This document shows positions 52,385 through 61,188 of a DNA stretch of 64,000 nt, one piece after another. A program made the position numbers and the translations under genes. Source of the DNA: Actinomycetospora chiangmaiensis DSM 45062. GTDB taxonomy: Bacteria > Actinomycetota > Actinomycetes > Mycobacteriales > Pseudonocardiaceae. The notes beneath the pieces are model-generated. The model made no database searches, was not told the origin of the DNA, and saw nothing but the letters and a program-made list of their open reading frames with translations. Each line of letters begins with the position of its first letter. The stretch's first letter is position 1. The DNA is taken from NCBI RefSeq assembly GCF_000379625.1, contig NZ_KB903218.1, positions 1 to 64,000 on the forward strand, given 5' to 3'.

Positions 52385-53907
52385 CGCTCGCCCCGCCGGT
52401 GTCAGCGGTGGCCCACGGCCGCCACCCGACGTCAGGAGCGCGACACGCCCGGACCGATCGGCTGGTGCTCGCCGCGGTCGTCGTGGTCGCCGCCGTGCTG
52501 GTGGTCGGCCTGCTCCTGGCCGACACGCGGGGGCTGGTGCCGCTGACGCGGTCGGTCCCGGTCGTGGCCGCGCTGGCCGTGGTGCTCGGCGTCGTCGCGG
52601 TGCGGGGCGTCGAGGACCTCGGGGTCGGCCTGCTCCTGCTCGCCGCGCTGACCGCGACGTGGAACGGGCTGTCGAGCATCGGCCTCGCGGTGGTCCAGCC
52701 CGCGCTCGCCGGGGCGCTCGTCGTGCTCGCGGCGCTGGCGGTCGCGCTGCGCCGGCCGATCCACGTGCCGGGCTGGGTGTGGGTGCTGCCCGCCGTGCTC
52801 GTGCTGGTCGCGGTGCTGGCCTGGTACTTCCCGCCGTCACCGGGCTACCTCGCGGGCCGCGTGCTCGTCCCGGTGGCCGACTCCGTGGCCGCCGCGACCC
52901 CGCCCTTCGCGCTCGCCAACGTCGTGAACCTGGCGCGCTGGCTGGTGTCCGCGGCCGCGCTGCCCGTCGCCGCCTGCCTCGCGATCGCCGCCCGGCCCCG
53001 GCTCGCGCCGGCGCTCGCGATCACCGCCGCGCTGGGGGCGGCCGTCAACGCCGCGGTCGCGATCACGGACGGGTTCGGGCTCACCGCGATCAGCGCGCGG
53101 CTGGTGCCCATCGTCGATGTGGGCGGCCGCCAGGCGGGGCTCAGCATCCAGCCGAACCACGTGGCGCTGGCCGTGGCCGTCGCGGTCCCGGTCGTCACCT
53201 GGCGCGTCCTCGTGGCTCCGACGCTCCTGCGGCGACTGGCGTGGCTCGTCGTCGGGACGGTCTCCGCGGGCGGCCTGGTGGCCTCCGCGTCCCGGGCGGG
53301 GCTGATCGCCGCCGTCCTCGGCGCCGGGCTGACCGTGCTCACGCTCCGGGCCGGGAGGAAGCTGGTGCTGCCGCTGCTCGGGGGCGTGGTGGCGGTCGCG
53401 GTCATCGCGGTCGCCGCGGTCCCCGCGCTGCTCGGCCAGGTCGCCGAACAGCTCCGGCTCTCCGGCGCCGACTCCGCCGCCGAGAGCAACGCGATCCGCG
53501 AGGGCATCGCCCGCCAGGCCCTCACCGACTTCGCGCACTCGCCGCTGCACGGCCTCGGCCTTCCGGTGGCCGCCGACGCCCACGACGTGTACCTGCAGCT
53601 CCTCGCCTCCGGCGGGGTGCTGCTGCTCGTCGGGTTCGGGGTGTTCGTGCTGGGCTTCGTGCTGCAGGTGCGCCGCCTGGAGCTGGACGACACCGGCGAC
53701 ACGGGCGACGCCGACGGCCTGCCCCGTGTCCTGCTCGTCTCCGTCGTGTCGTGGCTGCTCGTCGGCGCCGTGGTCAACCAGCTGACCGACGCCTTCCTGT
53801 ACCTGCCCGTCGCCATCGTCGCCGGCCTCGCGGCCGCGCGCGCGGTCTCTCCGCCCGTCCCGTCCGCAGTCCCGTCCGCCGTCCCGTCCGCCGGAGGATC
53901 CGTATGA
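52381..53907 (+). CDS. O-antigen ligase/polymerase-family membrane protein
   Basis: A 508-residue protein with about 11-12 helices. The WaaL/Wzy_C signature region is visible: SRAGLIAAVLGAGLTVL, and a large exported loop ending HSPLHGLGLPVAADAHDVYLQLLASGG. It would polymerise or ligate lipid-linked glycan outside the membrane. The C-terminus carries three VPSA repeats. GTG start in 4-base overlap with the flippase; ends in overlap with the Wzz/kinase gene. Confidence 0.83.
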   Translation: MTLAPPVSAVAHGRHPTSGARHARTDRLVLAAVVVVAAVLVVGLLLADTRGLVPLTRSVPVVAALAVVLGVVAVRGVEDLGVGLLLLAALTATWNGLSSIGLAVVQPALAGALVVLAALAVALRRPIHVPGWVWVLPAVLVLVAVLAWYFPPSPGYLAGRVLVPVADSVAAATPPFALANVVNLARWLVSAAALPVAACLAIAARPRLAPALAITAALGAAVNAAVAITDGFGLTAISARLVPIVDVGGRQAGLSIQPNHVALAVAVAVPVVTWRVLVAPTLLRRLAWLVVGTVSAGGLVASASRAGLIAAVLGAGLTVLTLRAGRKLVLPLLGGVVAVAVIAVAAVPALLGQVAEQLRLSGADSAAESNAIREGIARQALTDFAHSPLHGLGLPVAADAHDVYLQLLASGGVLLLVGFGVFVLGFVLQVRRLELDDTGDTGDADGLPRVLLVSVVSWLLVGAVVNQLTDAFLYLPVAIVAGLAAARAVSPPVPSAVPSAVPSAGGSV

Positions 53908-55418
53908 CCCTCACCGTTCTCTGGCGGGCCCTGGTCCGCCGCTGGCTGTTCGTCGTCGCGGGGCTCGCCGTCGGGCTCCTCGCGGCCGGCGCCGTGGTCC
54001 TGTTCAGCCCGCGGACGTACGCGTCGACGGCCAGCGTCTACGTCTCCGCCACCGACTCGTCCGCCAACGCCTCGAACGCCTACCAGGGCACGCTGTTCTC
54101 CCAGCAGAAGATCAAGACGTACACCGAGATCCTGACCTCCGAGCGGGTCCTCACCCCGGTCGTGCAGCAGTTCGGGCTCGACGAGTCCCCGGCCGACCTG
54201 GCGGCCGACGTCGCCGTCGCCTCCGACGCGGAGAGCACCCTGCTGCGCATCACCGTCCAGAACGGCGACCCGCAGCGCGCCGCCGACCTCGCCAACGCGG
54301 TGACCACCCGCTTCATCCAGGTGGTCGGGCAGCTCGAGCGGCCCCGCGTCCCCGGGGCGCCCGCGCCCGTGAGCGTGGACGTCGTCGACCAGGCCCAGGC
54401 CGCCTCCGCCCCGGTCAGCCCGAAGGTCACGCTCGACCTCGTCGTCGGGGCCGTGCTCGGCCTGCTCGTCGGCGTGGCCGCCGCGGTCGTGCGCAGCGCC
54501 GCCGACACCTCGCTGCGCTCCTCGGAGGAGCTGGCCGCCGCCACCGGCGCCGGCGTGCTCGGCCTCGTGCCCACCGACCGCGCCCTGCGCGACGGCGCCG
54601 CCCCCGCCGCCGTCCCGACCGGGCCCTTCGGCGAGGCCGTCCGCCGCATCCGCACCAACCTGCTCTTCGCCGACGTCGACCAGCCGCCTGCGGTCCTCAC
54701 CGTGACCTCCAGCGAGGCCGGCGAGGGCAAGACGACGCTGGTGGTCGCGCTCGCGGCCGCGTTCGCCCCGACGTCGCGGGTCATCGTCGTGGAGGGCGAC
54801 CTGCGCCGTCCGACGATCGCGGGACGCCTCGGGCTCGTCGCGGAGTCCGGCCTCACCGACGTCCTCGGCCGACGCGTCGACCTCGCCCACGCCGTGCAGA
54901 GCTGGGGCCCGGGCGTCGACGTCCTCACCGCCGGGACGCTGCCGCACAACCCCAGCGAGCTGCTCTCCTCCGCCGCGACGGCCGACCTGCTGACGACGCT
55001 GCGCGCGCGCTACGACGTCGTGCTCGTCGACGCGCCGCCGCTCGGCCCCGTCGCCGACGCCGCGATCCTGGCCTCCCTGTGCGACGGCGCGGTGCTGCTG
55101 TGCCGCGCCGGCGCGACGCCGCGGGTGAAGGTCGGCGCCGCCGCCGAGGCGCTGCAGGTCGTCGGGGCCCGGCTCTACGGCGCGGTGCTGAGCATGACCG
55201 CCACGCCCCGCGGCGCCTACGACGACTACGGCCCCGCCCCGTCGTCGGGACGGCCCTCGCCGGCGCGGCCGTCCCGCGCACCCGAGTCGCCCGCGGTGGG
55301 GACGCCGCAGGCCCGTCCGGTGGAGGACCCCGTGACCATCGGCACCTACCTACCGCGCGCGGGGACCGTGCCGCGGACGGTGAACGTCGTCCCCGGCCAC
55401 CACCGCAGCGGACGATGA
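53904..55418 (+). CDS. Chain-length determinant / BY-type kinase fusion (Wzz-Wzc like)
   Basis: A 504-residue protein with a Wzz domain between two transmembrane helices (about 14-34 and 175-197) and a cytoplasmic BY-kinase-like ATPase. ATPase motifs: Walker A SEAGEGKTT (270-278), Walker A' VVEGDLRRP (295-303, Glu in place of the usual first Asp) and Walker B VLVDAPP (373-379). The C-terminal tail has few Tyr, so autophosphorylation may be weak. It controls polymer length with the O-antigen ligase-type protein upstream. ATG follows GGAGG. Confidence 0.88.
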   Translation: MTLTVLWRALVRRWLFVVAGLAVGLLAAGAVVLFSPRTYASTASVYVSATDSSANASNAYQGTLFSQQKIKTYTEILTSERVLTPVVQQFGLDESPADLAADVAVASDAESTLLRITVQNGDPQRAADLANAVTTRFIQVVGQLERPRVPGAPAPVSVDVVDQAQAASAPVSPKVTLDLVVGAVLGLLVGVAAAVVRSAADTSLRSSEELAAATGAGVLGLVPTDRALRDGAAPAAVPTGPFGEAVRRIRTNLLFADVDQPPAVLTVTSSEAGEGKTTLVVALAAAFAPTSRVIVVEGDLRRPTIAGRLGLVAESGLTDVLGRRVDLAHAVQSWGPGVDVLTAGTLPHNPSELLSSAATADLLTTLRARYDVVLVDAPPLGPVADAAILASLCDGAVLLCRAGATPRVKVGAAAEALQVVGARLYGAVLSMTATPRGAYDDYGPAPSSGRPSPARPSRAPESPAVGTPQARPVEDPVTIGTYLPRAGTVPRTVNVVPGHHRSGR

Positions 55419-56143
55419 GCCCGGGGGCGTCCCGGCGTTCCGCACTCGCCCTCGGTCTGGCCGGGGGAGCGGCGCTGCTCGCCGGGTGCGGGTCGGTGCG
55501 GTCGATCTCCGACGCCACCGCGAGCCCGGTCGCGGACCCGGCCCGACTGCCCACCGTCGCGAACCGGGTCTCGACGGTGTGGAGCAACCACCCGGACGGA
55601 CCGATGCCTCTGGTGGGCGACGAGGGGACGCCGTTCGACGTCGTGCTCGCCGGGGCGCCGCAGCGGCCCTCGGTGCAGGGCGGGGCCCTCGTCGGGAACC
55701 TGCCGCGCCGGCCGGGTGCGATCTACGTCGGGCAGCAGCTCGGGTCGCCGCTGCACCGGCTCGGGGCGCGGTTCGGGTTCGGGGCGGGCGACTCGGGCGG
55801 CTCCGTGGCGCTCGTCGCCTTCACCCGGGAGAAGCCGCTGCGCGCGAACCTGCACCTGTCGTTCACCTCCGACCGCTGGATCCTCGGCGTGATCAGCGAC
55901 GGGTCCGTCGACGAGGTGGCGCGGGACTTCTACACGAACTCGGTCCCACAGGACGGCACCCCCGTGCAGGGCGAGGCCCGGCTCGACGGGACCACCGCCT
56001 ACGTCGCGGTCCCCGACGGCACGGTCCGTCTGGTCGACGACCAACGCTTCACCGCCGTCGCCGGGTCCCTCGCGACCTGGGAGTTCTTCAAGCTCACGTC
56101 CGACTCCTCCGACGTGCGGATGTACGCGACATGGGCGGGGTGA
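55415..56143 (+). CDS. Exported lipoprotein of the exopolysaccharide operon
   Basis: A 242-residue lipoprotein with lipobox LLAGCG (Cys about 25) after an Arg-containing signal peptide (RRSALALGLAGGAALLAGC). The mature domain is beta-rich (VALVAFTREKPLRANLHLSF, then GTTAYVAVPDGTVRLVDDQ). It could help polymer export or anchoring. Family not recognised. Overlaps neighbours on both sides. Confidence 0.75.
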   Translation: MSPGASRRSALALGLAGGAALLAGCGSVRSISDATASPVADPARLPTVANRVSTVWSNHPDGPMPLVGDEGTPFDVVLAGAPQRPSVQGGALVGNLPRRPGAIYVGQQLGSPLHRLGARFGFGAGDSGGSVALVAFTREKPLRANLHLSFTSDRWILGVISDGSVDEVARDFYTNSVPQDGTPVQGEARLDGTTAYVAVPDGTVRLVDDQRFTAVAGSLATWEFFKLTSDSSDVRMYATWAG

Positions 56144-57657
56144 TCGCGCCGCAGCGGCCGCGCCTGTCGGTCGCCGCGGTCGTGTTCTGGGCCGCCGGGA
56201 TCCTGCTCGGCACGGTCAAGCTCGTGACGGTGGTGGCGACGCCCGACCCGTGGAAGCTCCTCGCGTTCGGGTCCGACGACGTGCACTACTACCTGCTCAC
56301 GGCCCTGCACGCAGCGGTGGGCGACGGGTCGACCTTCGACGGGCTGCAGCCGACCAACGGCTACCAACCGCTGTGGTTCCTGCTGCTCACGGGTCTGTTC
56401 CGGGTGCTCGGGGTCGACCGCTCGGGCGGGCTGGTCGTCACGATGGCGCTGCTGGTCGTGCTGTGGGCCGTCGCGTTGTGGCTGGTCTGGCGGATCGCCG
56501 CGGTGACGAGCGGACCGGCCGGCGCGCTCGCCGCGCTCGTGGTGCTGCTGCCGCACGCGCGGTGGTGGGGCGGCTGCGAGAACGCGCTCGTGGCGGTGCT
56601 GCTGCTGGCGCTCGTCGACGTCGTACTCCGCCGTCGGCTCCTCGACCCCGTTCCCGACGCCGGGTCGGTGCGGGTGGCGGGGGTCCTCCTCGCGCTGCTG
56701 GCGCTGGGTCGGTTGGACTGCGCGGTGCTGGTCGGACTGTTCGCGCTCGTGGGCTGGTGGCGGTGGCGGTCGCTACGGCTCCTGGTGCCCCTGGTCGCGC
56801 CGGCCGTCGTGTCGCTGGCGGTCTACGCGGGCCTCGACGAGGTGCTGCTCGGGTCGGCGCTACCGGTGAGCGGACTCGCGAAGCAGCTCGGGTCGGGGGG
56901 GAACTGGGGTGCGATTGGGCAGTTCCTGCTCTACGGCTCGCTCGGTCCGCTGCCCATGTTCTTCGGGCTCGCCGTGCTGGTGCTCGCGGCCGTGGCCTGG
57001 ACGCCGGCCGCCGCGGAGCTCCGGGTGCTGATCGTCCTGCTCGTGCTGGCGCAGCTGATCCAGGTCGCCTGGTACGTCGTGACGACCCCGGACTGGGAGC
57101 TGCAGAGCTGGTACTTCTCCACGGGAACCGTGGCGCTGGTGCTCTCGGCGACGGTGATCGGCGGACGCCTGGCGTCGGTGCGCTTCGCGGCGCCCGTCGT
57201 GGCGGGCCTGGCAGTGCTGGTGCTGCTCGTGTTCGCCGGCAAGGAGGCCGTGCAGGTCCTGCCGCGCGACCCGTCGTCGTCGCCGTACACCCGGGACGTC
57301 GACGCCGGGCAGTGGGCGGACCGGACGCTCCCGCCCGGCGCGGTGCTCGCGATGGGCGACTGGGCCGGCTCGTTCGCGGCGTCGACGCAGCACCCGGTGG
57401 TGCAGCTGGAGGGGCTCGTCGGGTCGCCGGCGTACCTGGCGGCCCTGTCCGACGGACACGGTGCGGCGTACCTGCGCTCGCTCGGGGTGCGGTACTACGC
57501 GCGGCTGCTGCACCCGGGCGAGGCGTTGTCCTGCCGCCCCGCCGAGCCGTGGTTCGGGAACGGGCCGAAGCTCGACCTCGACCTGTGCGGGCGCCCGATC
57601 GTCTACCGCGGCGACGTCCGAGGTGCGATCGACCTCGTGGTGTGGGATCTCCGGTGA
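56131..57657 (+). CDS. Polytopic GT-C-like membrane protein
   Basis: A 508-residue protein with about 10-11 helices and a C-terminal exported domain (about 390-508). After the first helix comes FGSDDVHYYLLTALHAAVG, whose exported-loop Asp-Asp suggests a GT-C polyprenyl-phosphate-sugar glycosyltransferase. NGYQPLWFLLLTGLFRV follows. ATG 56131 or GTG 56140 (4-base overlap with the lipoprotein stop) may start it. Last gene of the operon. Confidence 0.72.
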   Translation: MGGVIAPQRPRLSVAAVVFWAAGILLGTVKLVTVVATPDPWKLLAFGSDDVHYYLLTALHAAVGDGSTFDGLQPTNGYQPLWFLLLTGLFRVLGVDRSGGLVVTMALLVVLWAVALWLVWRIAAVTSGPAGALAALVVLLPHARWWGGCENALVAVLLLALVDVVLRRRLLDPVPDAGSVRVAGVLLALLALGRLDCAVLVGLFALVGWWRWRSLRLLVPLVAPAVVSLAVYAGLDEVLLGSALPVSGLAKQLGSGGNWGAIGQFLLYGSLGPLPMFFGLAVLVLAAVAWTPAAAELRVLIVLLVLAQLIQVAWYVVTTPDWELQSWYFSTGTVALVLSATVIGGRLASVRFAAPVVAGLAVLVLLVFAGKEAVQVLPRDPSSSPYTRDVDAGQWADRTLPPGAVLAMGDWAGSFAASTQHPVVQLEGLVGSPAYLAALSDGHGAAYLRSLGVRYYARLLHPGEALSCRPAEPWFGNGPKLDLDLCGRPIVYRGDVRGAIDLVVWDLR

Positions 57658-57732
57658 TGCCTCGGCCCAGACAGCTGGGTGCGGCCATACCTATCCGATG
57701 AAGTCGGTTGCGTCGGGGCTAGCGCGCATGGC

Positions 57733-58306
57733 TCAGCCGCCGGGTGATGCGGCCCCCTTCGGCGCTTCGGACGGCGGATCCGGCACAGCACGAGGGTTCC
57801 TCTTGGCGGTCCTGCCCGACGTTGTTCCTTGGCGGCTGAACCAGTACCCGATGACGGTCCCGGCAATCCCGGTCACGGGCGCCATGTACTGGGAGAAGTC
57901 CTGAGGCGTGGTGCGGCCGGCCAGCATCACCACCAGCGGGGTCACCAGCACCGTCACGACGACAAGCAGAAGGACCACGCTGCGGATGATGTCGCTGTAG
58001 GACTCCTGCCGTTGCTCACCGGTCTGCAGTTCCTTCTCGATGAGGAGGCGTTGCTGCTCGTTGGACGCCGCGAGCTGGAGGTCCAGTCGGCGGAGCTCGG
58101 TTTCCTGCCGAGGTCGCATTCTCCACAGTTCGCTGGTTCCAGTCGTTCACGCCCTCGACGACCCGGCCGACCCAATCGGGATCCGCACCGCCCAGGGTGC
58201 GTGCCTGGGAAAGACCGGATCGCAGGAGTGCCCCGAGGCCGGACTCCGACGTCGGCTCGATCGACGTCGGAGGTGGAGTCACGCCGTCGCCGCGGTTCGC
58301 ACTCAC
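57733..58306 (-). CDS. Small two-helix membrane protein, probably frameshifted
   Basis: Two overlapping frames. GTG 58306, overlapping the oxidase stop (GTGA), starts a natural-looking stretch (ESGLGALLRSGLSQARTLGG, then WVGRVVEGVNDWNQRTVE), which turns Pro/Arg-rich after about 58119. A second frame from ATG 58119 has ETELRRLDLQLAASNEQQRLLIEKEL as a coiled coil and two transmembrane helices. A one-base change near 58119-58122 would join them into about 190 residues. Either a frameshift or two overlapping genes. Last in the oxidase operon. Confidence 0.55.
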
Positions 58307-60234
58307 ATCGACATCCCGGTCATGTCCGGCATCACCGCGGCGGCGGTCGGGGAGACCACCTGGAACGGCCGCATCATGTCGTGGTCCTCGTGCTCGAGGA
58401 TGTGGCAGTGGTACATGTACCGCCCGAGGTGGCCGACGAACTGGGCCGCGATAGTCACCACCGAGCTCGGCATCACCCGGACCGTGTCCTTGAACCCCTG
58501 CTCGTTCGCGGCGGGTGGTGCGGCGACGTCCGTCGGGCTGACCGAGTCGCCAAGCCTCGACGGGTCCGGTGGGGTGAAGAACCGCCCGGCGTCGTAGGGC
58601 TGTCTCGTGAGGATCTGGAACTGGACGAGGTGCACGTGCACTGGGTGCGCGTCGCCGGTCAGGTTGAGGATGTTCCACACCTCCCAGCCGTCCTGGTCGA
58701 TCATGAACCGGACCGGGTCCCGGAACGACTTCGCGATCGTGCGATACCACGTGACGACTCCGTTCATCGCCCGGATCGGGATGAGCGGCTCCGACGTCCG
58801 CGCTGCCACGTCGGGATCGGTGGTGAACTCCGCCAGTTCGCGGAACAGCAGGTTGCCCGTCGGGTTCTCGGTCAGCGCGATCCAGCGGTGCTGGTGCGGG
58901 CGCCCCACCTGCAGCTGCTTGCGGGACGAGGCCGAATCGAGGTCGTGGACGTACCGGACGAACCGGGGGTCGAGCGTCGTGGCCGTCGAGATCGGGTGGC
59001 TGCCCTCGATCCCGTCCTCGGGCGCGACCACGTCGAACCGCAGGACGTGAGCGTTCGGCGTCCGGTTCGCCGGGGAGACGCCGCCCGGGGTCAGCCGCTC
59101 GGCCGCGTCGGTCGTCACGGTGTTGACGAAGGCCAGCGCGTGCCCGGCGAGACCGCTGAAGTCGACGACGACGTCGGCCCGCTCCGCGGGACTCAGGGTC
59201 AAGGAGGACCCGCCGTCGGGAAGGGGCTCGGACAGGTCGACCGGATGGTCGAGCAGTCCGCCGTCGGTGCCGACCTGGAAGATCGGGAGGGGATCGTCGG
59301 CCGTGAGCGGCGTGTAGGCGACCGCGCCGTCCGCGGCGGTGGTCACTGCCGCCGCCCGCAGCCCGTAGGTCCGGGCGTTCGAGCCGTTGAGGATGCGGAG
59401 CCGCACCCGCCGCGCGGGCACCTGCAGCGTCGGCCAGAGGACACCGTTGACCATCGTGTACGGGCCGTACATCTCGGCGGTCGAGGTCTCGGTCTTATGC
59501 AACAGGTCCCCGGTGAACTCACCGTCCGCATCGAGGGCGAGGTTGCGGTCCTGGATCACCAGGACCCGTTCGTCCTCCCGCGGCGGAAGGACACCGCCGT
59601 GCATCAGCCCGTGTTCGGTGTCGTCCCGGACGATCCACGCCCCGAACAGCCCGGCGTAGACGTCGAGGTGGGTCACCCCGATCGCGTGGTCGTGGTACCA
59701 GAGGAGGGTCGACCGTTGCTTCGGCGCGGTGGGGTCGGTCGGGTCGGGCGGGCCGTAGGTGGTCACCTGGGTGCGTCCGCTGCGCGTGACGTTCTCCGTC
59801 CAGCCGTCGCTGTCCGCGGCGGTGAGCCCGCCGTGCAGATGGGTCACGGTCGCGGCGGTGAGCGCGGCGGCGTGATCGTCGACTTCCCCGCCGTCGGCTC
59901 CGGGGAAGTTCTGCGGACGCGGGGAGAAGGTTCCCGTGGGCGGATCCGGGTCGGGCGCCGGGTCGGGGAACACGACCACGGGGAACGGGAGCGTGTCGCC
60001 GGATCCGATCGTGTTGTGCCACCGCACCTGCACGGTGGAGTTCTGGTGGACCTCGAAGGTCCGGCCCGGGACCTGGCCGTCGTAGCACCAGGCGTGGCCG
60101 TCCGGCAGCTGCGCCGAGTAACTCACCTTCGCGGACGCTCCGATGGTCACCGTCTCGACCTGGCCGTCGACGAGGGCGGTGGGTGGAACGAAGGTCAGGA
60201 CGTCCTGGTAAGGCCGCAGGTTCTCGGGTCTCAC
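58303..60234 (-). CDS. Multicopper oxidase (laccase/CotA-like)
   Basis: A 643-residue multicopper oxidase. Copper-binding motifs: HLHGG (132-136), WYHDHAIG (179-186), and near the C-terminus HPVHVHL and HCHILEHEDHDMM (the type-1 Cys is in HCH). The protein starts with no visible signal peptide and no Tat motif, so it may stay inside the cell like CotA or need a partner for export. GTG 60234 gives a GTGA overlap with the upstream membrane-protein gene. Oxidises phenols, bilirubin or metal ions; not decided. Confidence 0.9.
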   Translation of the reverse strand: MRPENLRPYQDVLTFVPPTALVDGQVETVTIGASAKVSYSAQLPDGHAWCYDGQVPGRTFEVHQNSTVQVRWHNTIGSGDTLPFPVVVFPDPAPDPDPPTGTFSPRPQNFPGADGGEVDDHAAALTAATVTHLHGGLTAADSDGWTENVTRSGRTQVTTYGPPDPTDPTAPKQRSTLLWYHDHAIGVTHLDVYAGLFGAWIVRDDTEHGLMHGGVLPPREDERVLVIQDRNLALDADGEFTGDLLHKTETSTAEMYGPYTMVNGVLWPTLQVPARRVRLRILNGSNARTYGLRAAAVTTAADGAVAYTPLTADDPLPIFQVGTDGGLLDHPVDLSEPLPDGGSSLTLSPAERADVVVDFSGLAGHALAFVNTVTTDAAERLTPGGVSPANRTPNAHVLRFDVVAPEDGIEGSHPISTATTLDPRFVRYVHDLDSASSRKQLQVGRPHQHRWIALTENPTGNLLFRELAEFTTDPDVAARTSEPLIPIRAMNGVVTWYRTIAKSFRDPVRFMIDQDGWEVWNILNLTGDAHPVHVHLVQFQILTRQPYDAGRFFTPPDPSRLGDSVSPTDVAAPPAANEQGFKDTVRVMPSSVVTIAAQFVGHLGRYMYHCHILEHEDHDMMRPFQVVSPTAAAVMPDMTGMSM

Positions 60235-60944
60235 GGCGACTCCTCGGTGGCGGGTCGTGAAGGGTCCGCGGGACGGTCGCGCAGCAAGGTCTCGCCCTTG
60301 ACCAGCCAGGAGAACCCGAAGGCCTCGACCGCGACGGTCTCGCAGAAGAACAGGACGTGGGCGTCGTGATAGGCGATGGCACCCAGGAGCAGGGGCAGGA
60401 ACCCCGCGGCGACGAGCGCCGCGAGAATGGCGATCCCGCACCCGAGGTACACCCGGTTGCGGAGCTCCTTGCGCGCCGTGGGTCGCGGCCCCGTGCGGCG
60501 GAACAACACGAGGGAGAACCACGCGAGCACGAGGAAGAACGCGGTCGCGCACACGGCGTGCGCCGTGGCGAGGCTGACGACCGCGTGCGGGACGTCCTCA
60601 GGGCTCGTCGGGAAGATCCCGACGCCGATCGCGAACGTTCCGGCGATCCACCCCGCGACGTCGTCGACCCGCGATCCGGCGTCGTAGTTGTAGAGCCAGA
60701 GGAAGACGCCGAAGGCGCACATGGCCCCGACGAACACGTTGCCCACGACCGGCACGTAGTAGGACGCGCTGATCGAGGACAGGAACTCGTGCGGCGGCAG
60801 CACGGCGGCGCCGACACCGACGACGACGGGGAGCAGCACGGCGACCCAGCCGATGAACCGGCGCAGCCGCAGGTAGGAACTGCGGCCGGCGTCGTCGGGA
60901 TCGGTGCCGTGGACGCCGCGCACCGACGTGGCCGCGTCGCTCAC
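60231..60944 (-). CDS. Polytopic membrane protein (DUF998-like, tentative)
   Basis: A 237-residue protein with about seven transmembrane helices. FLSSISASYYVPVVGNVFVGAMCAFG and IGVGIFPTSPEDVPHAVVSLATAHA resemble DUF998-type proteins. GTG start overlaps the stop of an 81-residue-range small membrane protein and its own stop overlaps the oxidase start. It may be a membrane partner of the oxidase. Confidence 0.65.
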   Translation of the reverse strand: MSDAATSVRGVHGTDPDDAGRSSYLRLRRFIGWVAVLLPVVVGVGAAVLPPHEFLSSISASYYVPVVGNVFVGAMCAFGVFLWLYNYDAGSRVDDVAGWIAGTFAIGVGIFPTSPEDVPHAVVSLATAHAVCATAFFLVLAWFSLVLFRRTGPRPTARKELRNRVYLGCGIAILAALVAAGFLPLLLGAIAYHDAHVLFFCETVAVEAFGFSWLVKGETLLRDRPADPSRPATEESP

Positions 60945-61183
60945 GGCTGGTGACGCAGCGGGTCCCGGACGAAGTACCCGCCCAGGAACGCCAGGATCGT
61001 CGCCGTCGCACCGGTGAGCACGGCCACCTCGGACGCCGGGAACAGCGCGGGATCGACGGCGCCGACGATGGTCCAGACGATCGTCGCCAGCGCGGACGAG
61101 GCCGCGGCCCAGGTCACCTTGGGCGACATCGCGGCGGCCGCGACCTCCCGGTCGACCGGGCTCTCCCCGGACGGCTGCGTCAT
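60941..61183 (-). CDS. Small two-helix membrane protein
   Basis: An 80-residue protein with two hydrophobic segments (VTWAAASSALATIVWTIVGAV and VAVLTGATATILAFLGGYFV). ATG 61183, or the GTG just before it, starts a few bases after the upstream gene's stop. Coupled with its downstream neighbour. No function known. Confidence 0.65.
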   Translation of the reverse strand: MTQPSGESPVDREVAAAAMSPKVTWAAASSALATIVWTIVGAVDPALFPASEVAVLTGATATILAFLGGYFVRDPLRHQP

Positions 61184-61188
61184 CACTG

